A DNA stretch of 64,000 nucleotides from Hominenteromicrobium mulieris (GTDB lineage: Bacteria > Bacillota > Clostridia > Oscillospirales > Acutalibacteraceae). Numbering within the stretch: position 1 is the stretch's first letter; every line of letters begins with the position of its first letter. The notes beneath the pieces were generated by a model. It saw only the letters and a list, made by a program, of their open reading frames with translations, had not been told where the DNA came from and did no database searches. The translations under genes were made by a program, and so were the position numbers. Below, piece after piece: positions 16,126-23,547 of this stretch. The DNA lies in the NCBI RefSeq assembly GCF_020687165.1, contig NZ_JAJEQC010000003.1. One strand, 5' to 3'.

Positions 16126-17184
16126 ATGGAGGGAACTTCTTCCAAAAAAGAAAGCAAAGTCAAGGTGTATCTGCACCGCTACTTTATCGATGCCATGAGC
16201 GCCATGGCACAGGGGCTTTTTGCTTCCCTGCTCATCGGCACCATCATTTCCACGCTCGGCACACAGCTTAACATTCCGCTGCTCGATGAGATTGGCGGGT
16301 ATGCAAAGTCCGCAGCCGGTCCCGCTATGGCGGTCGCCATCGGCTACGCGCTGCAGGCGCCCCCGCTCGTACTGTTCTCGCTCGTCGCAGTCGGCGGCGC
16401 GGCAAACGCGCTCGGCGGCGCAGGCGGTCCTCTCGCGGTGCTCGTGCTCGCCATCATCGCGGCAGAGTTCGGTAAGCTCGTCAGCAAAAAGACGAAGGTA
16501 GACATCATCGTCACGCCGCTCGTCACCATTTTTTCAGGCTGCGGCCTCGCGTACTTATTCGCGCCGTACATCGGCACGGCGGCTTCCAGCGTGGGCAACC
16601 TTATCATGTGGGCAACCACCCAGCAGCCGTTCCTCATGGGCATTCTCGTTTCCGTCATCGTCGGCGTTGCATTGACGCTGCCGATCTCCAGCGCGGCCAT
16701 CTGCGCAGCGCTCGGTTTAACGGGCCTTGCGGGCGGCGCGGCCGTTGCAGGCTGCTGTGCGCAGATGATCGGCTTTGCGGTCATCAGCTTCCGCGATAAC
16801 GGCTGGGGCGGCTTCTTTGCGCAGGGCATCGGCACTTCCATGCTGCAGGTGCCGAACATCATCAAGAACCCGCGCATCTGGCTTGCGCCTACGCTTGCTT
16901 CCGCTGTGACGGGCCCCATCGCGACATGCATTTTCGGCATGCAGATGAACGGCGCACCGATCTCCAGCGGCATGGGTACCTGCGGCCTTGTGGGGCAGAT
17001 CGGCGTTTATACCGGCTGGCTGAACGACATCACTGCCGGCGCCAAAACAGCCGTCACCGCTATGGACTGGCTGGGCCTTGTGCTCATCTGCTTCGTGCTC
17101 CCGGCTGTGCTTTCTTTTGTCTTTGACCTCATCTTCCGCAAGATCGGCTGGGTCAAGGACGGCGACATGAAGATCGACGCATAA
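16126..17184 (+). CDS. PTS EIIC-like membrane protein, PfoR/PTS_EIIC_2 type
   Basis: 352 residues, strongly hydrophobic, about ten membrane segments rich in Gly and Ala. The family is the PTS_EIIC_2 group to which clostridial PfoR belongs: EIIC-like membrane domains without attached EIIA or EIIB. Recognisable stretches are GLFASLLIGTIISTLG near residues 27-42, GGPLAVLVLAIIAAEFGK near 103-120 and PISSAAICAALGLTGLAGGAA near 186-206. The transported compound is unknown and no HPr, EI or EIIAB gene is in the window. It is divergent from a sugar kinase gene, which would fit uptake of a non-phosphorylated sugar, but this is inference. Confidence 0.83.
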   Translation: MEGTSSKKESKVKVYLHRYFIDAMSAMAQGLFASLLIGTIISTLGTQLNIPLLDEIGGYAKSAAGPAMAVAIGYALQAPPLVLFSLVAVGGAANALGGAGGPLAVLVLAIIAAEFGKLVSKKTKVDIIVTPLVTIFSGCGLAYLFAPYIGTAASSVGNLIMWATTQQPFLMGILVSVIVGVALTLPISSAAICAALGLTGLAGGAAVAGCCAQMIGFAVISFRDNGWGGFFAQGIGTSMLQVPNIIKNPRIWLAPTLASAVTGPIATCIFGMQMNGAPISSGMGTCGLVGQIGVYTGWLNDITAGAKTAVTAMDWLGLVLICFVLPAVLSFVFDLIFRKIGWVKDGDMKIDA

Positions 17185-17202
17185 AAATCTCCGTTTTCCG
17201 GC

Positions 17203-17236
17203 AAACGCCTAAGGCTGAAACGCTTTAGGCGTTTTT
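17203..17236 (+). terminator. Terminator of the PTS EIIC gene
   Basis: AAACGCCTAA pairs with TTTAGGCGTTT around an 11-base loop and is followed by five T residues (17232-17236). Confidence 0.85.
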
Positions 17237-17287
17237 CATTGTGCTATGTGCGGTACTGCACGACGTTTTTCTTGTACGGAATTACCC

Positions 17288-17316
17288 TTGTTTTTCCGTC
17301 CTTTCGCCCGTATAAT
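17288..17316 (+). promoter_or_regulatory. Promoter of the PhnP-like metallo-hydrolase gene
   Basis: TTGTTT (17288-17293), 17 bases, perfect TATAAT (17311-17316), 38 bases before the start codon. Confidence 0.75.
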
Positions 17317-17354
17317 CAAATAGAAAAGTCTATTCTCGATTTGGGAGGTACAAA

Positions 17355-18203
17355 ATGCAGTTTCAATATCTTGGCACCGCCGCCGCAGAGGGCTGGCCTG
17401 CCGTATTCTGCCGCTGCAAATATTGCTTAGAGGCGCAGCGCCTCGGCGGCAAAAACATCCGCACACGCTCGCAGGCTATCGTCAACGACGATCTTCTGCT
17501 CGACCTGCCGCCGGATACCTACATGCACAAGCTCATGAATCATCTCGATCTCAGCCGTGTGAAGTATCTGTTCGTCACGCACTTTCACATGGATCATTTC
17601 TACCCGCAGGAGCTCACCGTGCGCGGCTCCGTTTACAGCCTTGAGATGATCAGCCCCGAGCTTGAAATCTACTGCGCACAGGAGACCTACGATTATTTCC
17701 GCCGCTGTGCCGATTGGGAAATTGACGAAAAAAGCGACAGCGCCATGCACTGGCACATCTTAAAGCCGTTTGAGACCGTGGAAGCCGGTCCCTACCGCGT
17801 AACGCCGCTGCCCGCAAACCACATGAACCCCTCGCACCAGCCGTTCGTGTACCACATTGTCGATACACGCGAGGATAAATCTGTCTTCTATATGCACGAC
17901 AGCGGCTACTATTTTCCAGAGGTGTGGGATTACCTCAAGGCGCAGAAAAAGCCCGCCGATCTTTTCAGCTTCGACACTACGCTCGGCTATGAAGACTGCG
18001 GCTTTAAAAGCACGCACATGGGCGCGCCGGAGGTCATCCGCCTCAAGGAGGAGCTCGAAGCGCTCGGTATTATTGACAAACACACGCACTGCGTGATGAA
18101 CCACTTCTCGCACAACGGTCATCTTCTGTATGACGAGCTTGTGGAGCTTGCCGCGCCGCACGACATCGAAATATCCTACGACGGCATGAAACTGACACTT
18201 TAA
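17355..18203 (+). CDS. MBL-fold metallo-hydrolase, PhnP-like
   Basis: 282 residues with the metallo-beta-lactamase metal site HFHMDH at residues 76-81 and further ligand candidates in NHMNPSH, YMHDSG and MNHFSHNGH. Cys19, Cys21 and Cys24 (CRCKYC) form a cluster near the N terminus like the structural zinc site of the phosphodiesterase PhnP. A cyclic-phosphate or nucleotide phosphodiesterase activity is therefore plausible, but no phn genes are nearby and the substrate is not known. GGGAGGT lies just before the ATG. It is monocistronic, with promoter at 17288-17316 and terminator at 18219-18266. Confidence 0.82.
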   Translation: MQFQYLGTAAAEGWPAVFCRCKYCLEAQRLGGKNIRTRSQAIVNDDLLLDLPPDTYMHKLMNHLDLSRVKYLFVTHFHMDHFYPQELTVRGSVYSLEMISPELEIYCAQETYDYFRRCADWEIDEKSDSAMHWHILKPFETVEAGPYRVTPLPANHMNPSHQPFVYHIVDTREDKSVFYMHDSGYYFPEVWDYLKAQKKPADLFSFDTTLGYEDCGFKSTHMGAPEVIRLKEELEALGIIDKHTHCVMNHFSHNGHLLYDELVELAAPHDIEISYDGMKLTL

Positions 18204-18218
18204 ACTCTACTTGCATGC

Positions 18219-18266
18219 AAAAAGCGGAGACGCCCCGGTTTTTAAGGGCATCTCCGCTTCTTTCTT
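18219..18266 (+). terminator. Terminator of the PhnP-like gene
   Basis: GCGGAGACGCCC pairs with GGGCATCTCCGC (one G-U-type mismatch), followed by a T-rich run. The 230 bases from here to the stop of the BlaI-like gene are AT-rich and show no gene. Confidence 0.75.
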
Positions 18267-18494
18267 TATGGCAATAACAGGAACAAGTAATATAAAAACT
18301 CACTGATTGTACTTTTGTGGCAACAACTATTGCCCTTTTTAAAAATCCGTTCAGTCAATTTCGCTTCTCGTTATATCAAATTTGCATACAATTATATAAT
18401 TCTGTATATTCAGGCGCTTTCCGGTCGAATTCTTGTAAAAAAGAAAAACGACAGAGCAACCCCTGCCGTCTTCATAGCGCATGTTGTTTTCCGT

Positions 18495-18905
18495 TTACTT
18501 GCAGCGGCGCACAGCTTCTTCAATCTTCGGGAGAAGCTCTTCCTTATTCGCGTCCTTCGTGTACTTAAAGATAGCGGCAACAATCTCCGGAATATCGGAA
18601 GCCTTGTAGTGCTCAGTCGTAGCAATCTGCAAACCGGCATATTCATTGCGGGTCAGCAAAGGCGCAAAGCGGCGGGCATTCTTTCTGCCGGGGCCGTCGT
18701 TGATGAAAGCTGCAATGAACTGGTAACCGATCAGATTGTTGATGATAACGTGGAAGGAATTCTTCGCAAACAGCGGATTCTCCGGGTCACGCAGCGCAAT
18801 CTCCATGATCTCTGCGCGGTTCAACGGACGGCCGGCCTCCCAAAGGAGCTGCATCATCGCAAATTCGGAATTCGTTAAACGGATATATGGCTTTTTTCTT
18901 TTCAT
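18495..18905 (-). CDS. BlaI/MecI/CopY family transcriptional regulator
   Basis: 136 residues. GGAGG lies 7 bases before the ATG at 18905, which favours it over an in-frame start six codons upstream. The N-terminal winged helix begins IRLTNSEFAMMQLLWEAGRPLNRAEIMEIA, the conserved opening of BlaI/MecI/CopY repressors; a C-terminal dimerisation helix follows (KDANKEELLPKIEEAVRR). These repressors usually pair with a BlaR1-type membrane protease or a copper ATPase gene. Neither is adjacent here, so the regulator stands alone and its target is unknown. Autoregulation is likely for the family but no clear operator was recognised. Confidence 0.82.
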   Translation of the reverse strand: MKRKKPYIRLTNSEFAMMQLLWEAGRPLNRAEIMEIALRDPENPLFAKNSFHVIINNLIGYQFIAAFINDGPGRKNARRFAPLLTRNEYAGLQIATTEHYKASDIPEIVAAIFKYTKDANKEELLPKIEEAVRRCK

Positions 18906-18970
18906 GCTATATCCTCCTGACAATTTTCATATTCCATATTGTTTCAACTAATTCTGTCGAAAGTAATATC

Positions 18971-18999
18971 AGTATATTTTTATTTTTGCAATTTGTCAA
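18971..18999 (-). promoter_or_regulatory. Promoter of the BlaI-like regulator gene
   Basis: Minus strand: perfect TTGACA (18994-18999), 17 bases, TATACT (18971-18976). The leader of about 60 bases is very AT-rich. Confidence 0.88.
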
Positions 19000-19117
19000 G
19001 GGATTTGGAATAAAAAAACTACTGATGAGGCAGTTTTTTCAAAAAATTCACATTTTAGAAATAAAAAGAAGACCGGCAGCGCATTTTACCTACCGATCTT
19101 CTGTATTTTACGCCTTT

Positions 19118-19741
19118 TTACGCGTCGTTTTCAATAAACAGCGTCTTAAAATACGGCAGTTCCTCTGCCCATGCGCAGAACACGTGCCACTCGTCCAGCT
19201 TGTGGTGGCAGCGCGCAAAATACATGTTCGCAATGTTCTCGTAGTTCATGGTACAGGTGCGCATCTGGTTGTAGCTCGAAGGCAAAAGCTGAATGAGGCT
19301 GTACCAAAGGTCTTTGTCCTTCGTCTCCACAAATTCCACGCGCAGCTTTTCCAGCACGCCAATGGTTTGCATCAGGCTCTCCTTTGCCGCGGGCACCATA
19401 CGGTCACAGCTGAAGTCCGCTTCTTCAAACGTCTTCGCCTGAATTTTGTGCATCGTGCTCGTGGAGTTCGCCACGGTGCCCACCTTATACGTGTCGAATT
19501 CCTTCCACCAGTAGATCGGCGCGGTGAGGTCGACCGAAACGAAGATCTGTCGGATGAATTTGCGGTGATCCGTACCCGCCTTGCACAGACGTTTTGCAAG
19601 GCTCAGGTCGTTTTCGCCGAAAACGAACGTGCCGTCCGGCTCGGTATGGCTGTCCATGCGGCCCCAGCTGTTCATGGGGTTGCGTGCGCCTCTGATGGCG
19701 TTTTCAAAGTTCATGACGCTTGTGCGTTCGATCTTAATCAT
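19118..19741 (-). CDS. ThyX-like (FAD-dependent thymidylate synthase-like) protein of unknown role
   Basis: 207 residues. The ATG at 19741 is nine bases after AAAGG; an in-frame TTG three codons earlier directly abuts it. The central stretch HRKFIRQIFVSVDLTAPIYWW, EFDTYKVG, NSTSTMHK resembles the core of phage-type proteins distantly related to flavin-dependent thymidylate synthase ThyX, although the classic RHRxxSxNExSxR signature is not conserved. Its catalytic competence is therefore doubtful. It follows rlmH by 24 bases and may be cotranscribed. I recognise a conserved family pattern but not a proven function; a phage origin or a nucleotide-binding role are alternatives. Confidence 0.6.
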   Translation of the reverse strand: MIKIERTSVMNFENAIRGARNPMNSWGRMDSHTEPDGTFVFGENDLSLAKRLCKAGTDHRKFIRQIFVSVDLTAPIYWWKEFDTYKVGTVANSTSTMHKIQAKTFEEADFSCDRMVPAAKESLMQTIGVLEKLRVEFVETKDKDLWYSLIQLLPSSYNQMRTCTMNYENIANMYFARCHHKLDEWHVFCAWAEELPYFKTLFIENDA

Positions 19742-19765
19742 GTCGTTCAACCTTTCGTATTCAAA

Positions 19766-20242
19766 TTATTTGTGGTACTTCGTGCCCGCGTTGATGGAAA
19801 ACGCGCGGTACAGCTGCTCGCACAGCATAACGCGTGCCAGCTGGTGCGGAAACGTCATCGGCGACATGGAAATGCGCTTCGAGCCCTGCTTCACGCTGTC
19901 GTCCAGCCCGTGTGACGAACCGATAACAAACGCTAAGCTGCTCTCCCCGTTTACGGCCGCCGTGTCGATCTGCTGCGCGAGCTGCGTGGAGGAGACAAGC
20001 TTGCCCTCAATGCACAGCGTGTAAAGTGCGCTGCGCCCCGCCGCCGCCAAAATCGCCTTCGCTTCCTCGCCGAGCGCCTTTGCAATCTCCGCCGCATTCG
20101 GATCCTGCGGCAGGCGCGCTTCGTTCAGTTCGATGATCTGGAACCGGCAGAATGCGGAAAGTCGCTTTGCGTATTCCTGCACGGCGTCACGCCAATATTT
20201 TTCTTTGAGCTTACCGATGCAAATCAGCTTTACCTCCAGCAT
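19766..20242 (-). CDS. rlmH: 23S rRNA (pseudouridine1915-N3)-methyltransferase RlmH
   Basis: 158 residues, the standard size for this SPOUT-class enzyme, which methylates pseudouridine 1915 of 23S rRNA using S-adenosylmethionine. Diagnostic segments are the opening KLICIGKLKEKYW, the cofactor knot FVIGSSHGLDDSV and the C-terminal LARVMLCEQLYRAFSI ending in KYHK. The gene lies 14 bases after the WalJ-like gene, a neighbourhood often seen in Firmicutes. Nothing unusual. Confidence 0.96.
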   Translation of the reverse strand: MLEVKLICIGKLKEKYWRDAVQEYAKRLSAFCRFQIIELNEARLPQDPNAAEIAKALGEEAKAILAAAGRSALYTLCIEGKLVSSTQLAQQIDTAAVNGESSLAFVIGSSHGLDDSVKQGSKRISMSPMTFPHQLARVMLCEQLYRAFSINAGTKYHK

Positions 20243-20256
20243 ATTGTCTCCCTATG

Positions 20257-21048
20257 TTAAAATGTGATGGCGCCGCCGGTCAGGTTTTCGATCGGCGCGA
20301 CCTGCAATATGTAGTCCTCCGCATTCTCCACGCCCGCCATCTGCATGCCGCAGACGGCGGTCTGCCGCGCAATGTCCGGCGTGTTGTTCTCGCGGCTCAA
20401 ATGCGCCAGCAAAAAGTGCTTTGTGCCGTCTTCAAAAAGCTCCGGCAGCAGGTCGGCGCACGCGGTGTTTGAGAGATGCCCGAAGTCCGATAAAATGCGC
20501 CGCTTTAAGCTGTACGGGTACGGCCCCGTGCGCAGCATACCGATATCGTGGTTCGATTCGATGACCGCAAGATCTGTGCCGTGCAGGTTCTCTTCCACCT
20601 CCGGCGTGATGTGTCCAATGTCCGTCGCGACCGTGACGGTGTGTCCGTCTTCGGCTTCTATGCGGTAGCCGAAGCTCTCCGCGCAGTCATGCGGCGTGCG
20701 GAACGCGTTTACGTGCATTCCGGCGAGCTCTAACGTGTCTTCAATCGTGTAGGCGGGATATTTGTCGTTTAAAATTCCCATCGATTCCAAGGCCCCCAGC
20801 GTGCCCTTAGAGGCAAACACGGGAATATGGTATTTGGAAGCGAACACACGCAGACCGCTGATGTGGTCGCTGTGCTCGTGCGTAATGAGGATGCCCTGCA
20901 CGGAAAGCGGGTCTATACCGCAGCGCTGCATGACAGTCGTCACTTGCTTGCAACTACGTCCGATATCCACCAAAATGCCCGAAGATTTTGAACCGATATA
21001 ATAACTGTTTCCCGTGCTGCCGCTGAACAGCGGGCAAAGCTCTGCCAT
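20257..21048 (-). CDS. walJ: MBL-fold metallo-hydrolase, WalJ/YycJ-like
   Basis: 263 residues from ATG 21048, preceded by GGGAGGG at a good distance; an upstream in-frame ATG would place that ribosome binding site inside the coding region. The metal motif THEHSDH (His57, His59, Asp61, His62) and the opening CPLFSGSTGNSYYIG match YycJ/WalJ, a 5'-to-3' double-strand DNA exonuclease-like protein implicated in coordinating cell division with replication and, in some species, mismatch repair. The WalRK two-component genes that often accompany it are not in this window. It precedes rlmH by 14 bases, suggesting cotranscription. Confidence 0.88.
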   Translation of the reverse strand: MAELCPLFSGSTGNSYYIGSKSSGILVDIGRSCKQVTTVMQRCGIDPLSVQGILITHEHSDHISGLRVFASKYHIPVFASKGTLGALESMGILNDKYPAYTIEDTLELAGMHVNAFRTPHDCAESFGYRIEAEDGHTVTVATDIGHITPEVEENLHGTDLAVIESNHDIGMLRTGPYPYSLKRRILSDFGHLSNTACADLLPELFEDGTKHFLLAHLSRENNTPDIARQTAVCGMQMAGVENAEDYILQVAPIENLTGGAITF

Positions 21049-21068
21049 TTGCACCCTCCCTGTTTTCA

Positions 21069-21101
21069 TAAAAAACGCCCTGACAAGGTTTTGTCGGGGC
21101 G
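21069..21101 (-). terminator. Terminator of murA
   Basis: On the minus strand CGCCCCGACA pairs with TGTCAGGGCG (one G-U pair) and is followed by six T residues. Confidence 0.88.
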
Positions 21102-21120
21102 AAACGGTCTGTATACGGTT

Positions 21121-22407
21121 TTAACCGATCTTTGCGGTATCGCTGTTTGTGGGATCGAGCATCAAATACATGTCCGCGCCAAGGCCGACGAACTTCTCCA
21201 CGATGTCCTCATAGCCGCGCTGAATGTGCTCAATGTCCTCAATCTTCGTCACGCCATGCGCAGCAAGACCGGCAATGATCATCGCCGCGCCCGCACGCAG
21301 GTCAGTCGCACGCACCGGTGCACCCTTCAGGTATTCCACGCCCTCAATAATGGCGCTCTTGCCCTCTACGGTGATCTGTGCGCCCATGCGCTTCAACTCT
21401 TCCACATAGCGGAAACGGTTTTCCCACACGCTCTCATTTAAAATACTCGTGCCCTGCGCAATGGAGAGCAGCGCCGCGATCTGCGGCTGCATGTCCGTCG
21501 GGAAGCCCGGGTGCGGCATCGTTTTCACGTTGCACTTACTCAGCGGGCCGTCGCAGCGCACGCGCACCGCGTCGTCATATTCCACAACCGTCACACCCAT
21601 CTCCATCAGCTTCGCCGTGATGGATTCCAGGTGCTTCGGCGTCACGTTTTTCACAAGCACATCGCCGCGCGTTGCAGCCGCAGCCGCCATGTACGTGCCG
21701 GCTTCAATCTGATCCGGAATAATCGAATACGTAATGCCCTTCAAATGCTCCACGCCGCGAATCTTGATAACGTCCGTACCGGCGCCGCTAATGTTCGCAC
21801 CCATGGAGTTTAAGAAGTTAGCAAGATCGACCACGTGCGGTTCGCGCGCGGCATTCTCAATAACCGTAAGGCCCTTTGCCTTTACGGCTGCAAGGATAAT
21901 ATTCATCGTTGCACCGACGGTGACCATGTCAAGGTAAATGTGCGCACCGCGCAGCTCCTTTGCGGAGACCTCGATCATGCCGTCGTTGAGGCTGTACGTG
22001 CAGCCCAGCGCCTTAAAGCCCTTAATGTGCTGGTCAATGGGACGCACGCCGAAATCGCAGCCGCCGGGAAGCGGCACAATAGCCTTGGAGCAGCGGCCGA
22101 GCAAAGCGCCGATGTTGTAGTAAGAGCCGCGCATTTTGCGGCCCAACTCGCTCGGCACCACGTTCGTGTGGATGGTAGTCGGGTCAATCTCCACGGTATT
22201 CTTGCCGAGCCAGCGCACAGTCGCGCCCATCTCGGTCAGGATGCGTGCACTGAGCTTCACATCGGAAATGTTCGGTACGTTCTCTATACGGCAGGGAGAT
22301 TCCGCCATGGCTACGGCCGGAATGATCGCCACAGCCGCGTTTTTCGCGCCGCTGATGACAACCTCACCGTGCAGGCGCTTTCCGCCCTTGATGATAAATT
22401 TATCCAC
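21121..22407 (-). CDS. murA: UDP-N-acetylglucosamine 1-carboxyvinyltransferase MurA
   Basis: 428 residues from a GTG start (22405-22407) with AGAAAGG upstream; homology begins exactly there (DKFIIKGGKRLHGEVVISGAK). MurA transfers enolpyruvate from PEP to UDP-GlcNAc, the first committed step of peptidoglycan synthesis. Lys22-Asn23 form the conserved N-terminal KN pair, and Cys117 in PGGCDFGVRP is the catalytic residue alkylated by fosfomycin, so this copy is of the fosfomycin-sensitive type. It is transcribed alone, from the promoter at 22702-22730 through a leader of nearly 300 bases, to the terminator at 21069-21101. Confidence 0.96.
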   Translation of the reverse strand: MDKFIIKGGKRLHGEVVISGAKNAAVAIIPAVAMAESPCRIENVPNISDVKLSARILTEMGATVRWLGKNTVEIDPTTIHTNVVPSELGRKMRGSYYNIGALLGRCSKAIVPLPGGCDFGVRPIDQHIKGFKALGCTYSLNDGMIEVSAKELRGAHIYLDMVTVGATMNIILAAVKAKGLTVIENAAREPHVVDLANFLNSMGANISGAGTDVIKIRGVEHLKGITYSIIPDQIEAGTYMAAAAATRGDVLVKNVTPKHLESITAKLMEMGVTVVEYDDAVRVRCDGPLSKCNVKTMPHPGFPTDMQPQIAALLSIAQGTSILNESVWENRFRYVEELKRMGAQITVEGKSAIIEGVEYLKGAPVRATDLRAGAAMIIAGLAAHGVTKIEDIEHIQRGYEDIVEKFVGLGADMYLMLDPTNSDTAKIG

Positions 22408-22701
22408 TGTAATTTTCCTTTCTGCGGGCGCGGCATATCCTCGGCAGTCAAAGGCACACTGCCTGCCGCCACACAGCGCCGCAACGCGCTGCACGAAGTA
22501 GGATCTTTCGTTATGCCCGCCGGTCCGTGACCGACTGATTTATTCCTGAAACGGGCTGCCGCCGATTGGGCAGCTACACAGCGCGGGTACGAAAAAAGCC
22601 CAATGCCGTGCGCAAAAAACTAAGGCAGTCTAAAACAAAACATACACTGCCGCATCTATTTAAAGAAAAAGTGATCGCAAAATATAGTATGACCAGTAAA
22701 C
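22408..22701 (-). promoter_or_regulatory. Long 5' leader of murA with an early terminator-like hairpin
   Basis: About 290 bases without a gene between the murA promoter and its start. On the minus strand GGCAGT (complement of 22646-22651) pairs with ACTGCC (22624-22629) and is followed by TTAGTTTTTT, a classic terminator shape roughly 45-85 bases into the transcript. Further stems are CGGTC-ACG-GACCG near 22520-22535 and ACGAA/TTCGT near 22492-22514. This may be an attenuator of murA. No T-box consensus was seen. Confidence 0.45.
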
Positions 22702-22730
22702 ATAATAATACACAATGGAAAAATTGTCAA
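22702..22730 (-). promoter_or_regulatory. Promoter of murA
   Basis: Minus strand: perfect TTGACA (22725-22730), 17 bases, TATTAT (22702-22707). It lies between plsY and murA. Confidence 0.85.
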
Positions 22731-22834
22731 GAAGCCACAGGCTATTTGGAAGGTTTTTCCAAGATTATGTAAACGAAAAGTGTCAAACCCGGCCGTTTAC
22801 GCGCCTTTTTCTGTATAGGTACTGCGCTTTACAC

Positions 22835-23527
22835 TTACTTTTTCTTAAAGGAGATCGTAGATTCCGTGCCGTTTCGGATGCGCTTAATATTCGCGCGGTG
22901 CTTGATGATAACGGTAGCGCCGATCAGTGCCGCCACAAGTGTTGCCATTACAACGTAAAGCGCCGGCAGCCCGCCCACGCAGCAGTCCACAAAATACGTC
23001 ATGCAGAACGTCACAACGGGATAGATCGCCGCCGCCGTAATAGACGAAAGCGAGACCATGCGCTTTTTCAGGAACACCAAAAGGAACACCGCAAAGCAAA
23101 TGAGGAACACGCGCCAGTCGAGCAAAAGCATCATCGCCGCCGTGGTCACAACGCCCTTGCCGCCGCGGAAGCCGAAGTACAGCGGGTACATGTGGCCGAT
23201 CATGCAGCAAAAGCCCGCCGCATACATGCCAAGGCGCGCCATTTCGGGGTCCACGCCGTTTGCAACGCACGCGTGCTTTACAAGAAAATAGCCGACCAAA
23301 ACGCTCGCAACACACTTGCAGAAATCGAGCAGAAACGTCAGCGCAGAGGCTTTTTTGCCCGCCACGCGCAGCACGTTCGTTGCACCCGCGTTACCGCTGC
23401 CGTGCGCGCGCACATCTTCGTGCGCAAACGCTTTGGTCAGCAAAATGGCAAAGCTGATACTGCCAAGCAGATACCCCACAAGCGCCGAAAGCAGCAGCGG
23501 CAAAATTAAAGAACCGAAATTTTCCAT
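22835..23527 (-). CDS. plsY: Glycerol-3-phosphate acyltransferase PlsY
   Basis: 230 residues, an integral membrane enzyme with about five to six membrane helices that transfers the acyl group from acyl-phosphate to glycerol-3-phosphate, the first step of phospholipid synthesis. The conserved GYLLGSISFAIL opening, the block RAHGSGNAGATNVLR (residues about 42-56) and the second GGKGV loop (GFRGGKGVVT) are diagnostic. The ATG at 23527 is used in preference to an in-frame TTG three codons upstream that is too near GAAGGA. It follows der by 20 bases in one transcript with DUF512. The partner plsX is not in the window. Confidence 0.95.
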   Translation of the reverse strand: MENFGSLILPLLLSALVGYLLGSISFAILLTKAFAHEDVRAHGSGNAGATNVLRVAGKKASALTFLLDFCKCVASVLVGYFLVKHACVANGVDPEMARLGMYAAGFCCMIGHMYPLYFGFRGGKGVVTTAAMMLLLDWRVFLICFAVFLLVFLKKRMVSLSSITAAAIYPVVTFCMTYFVDCCVGGLPALYVVMATLVAALIGATVIIKHRANIKRIRNGTESTISFKKK

Positions 23528-23547
23528 GTAGATCAAGTCCTTCCCCG

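Noticed and set aside
15703..16176. Minus-strand 157-codon frame upstream of the ROK gene
   Set aside because: It runs through both divergent promoters and the PTS leader and has no domain-like sequence.
22408..22701. T-box leader for murA
   Set aside because: The T-box sequence (GGTGG-ACCGCG type) is missing, and murA is not an aminoacyl-tRNA or amino acid gene.
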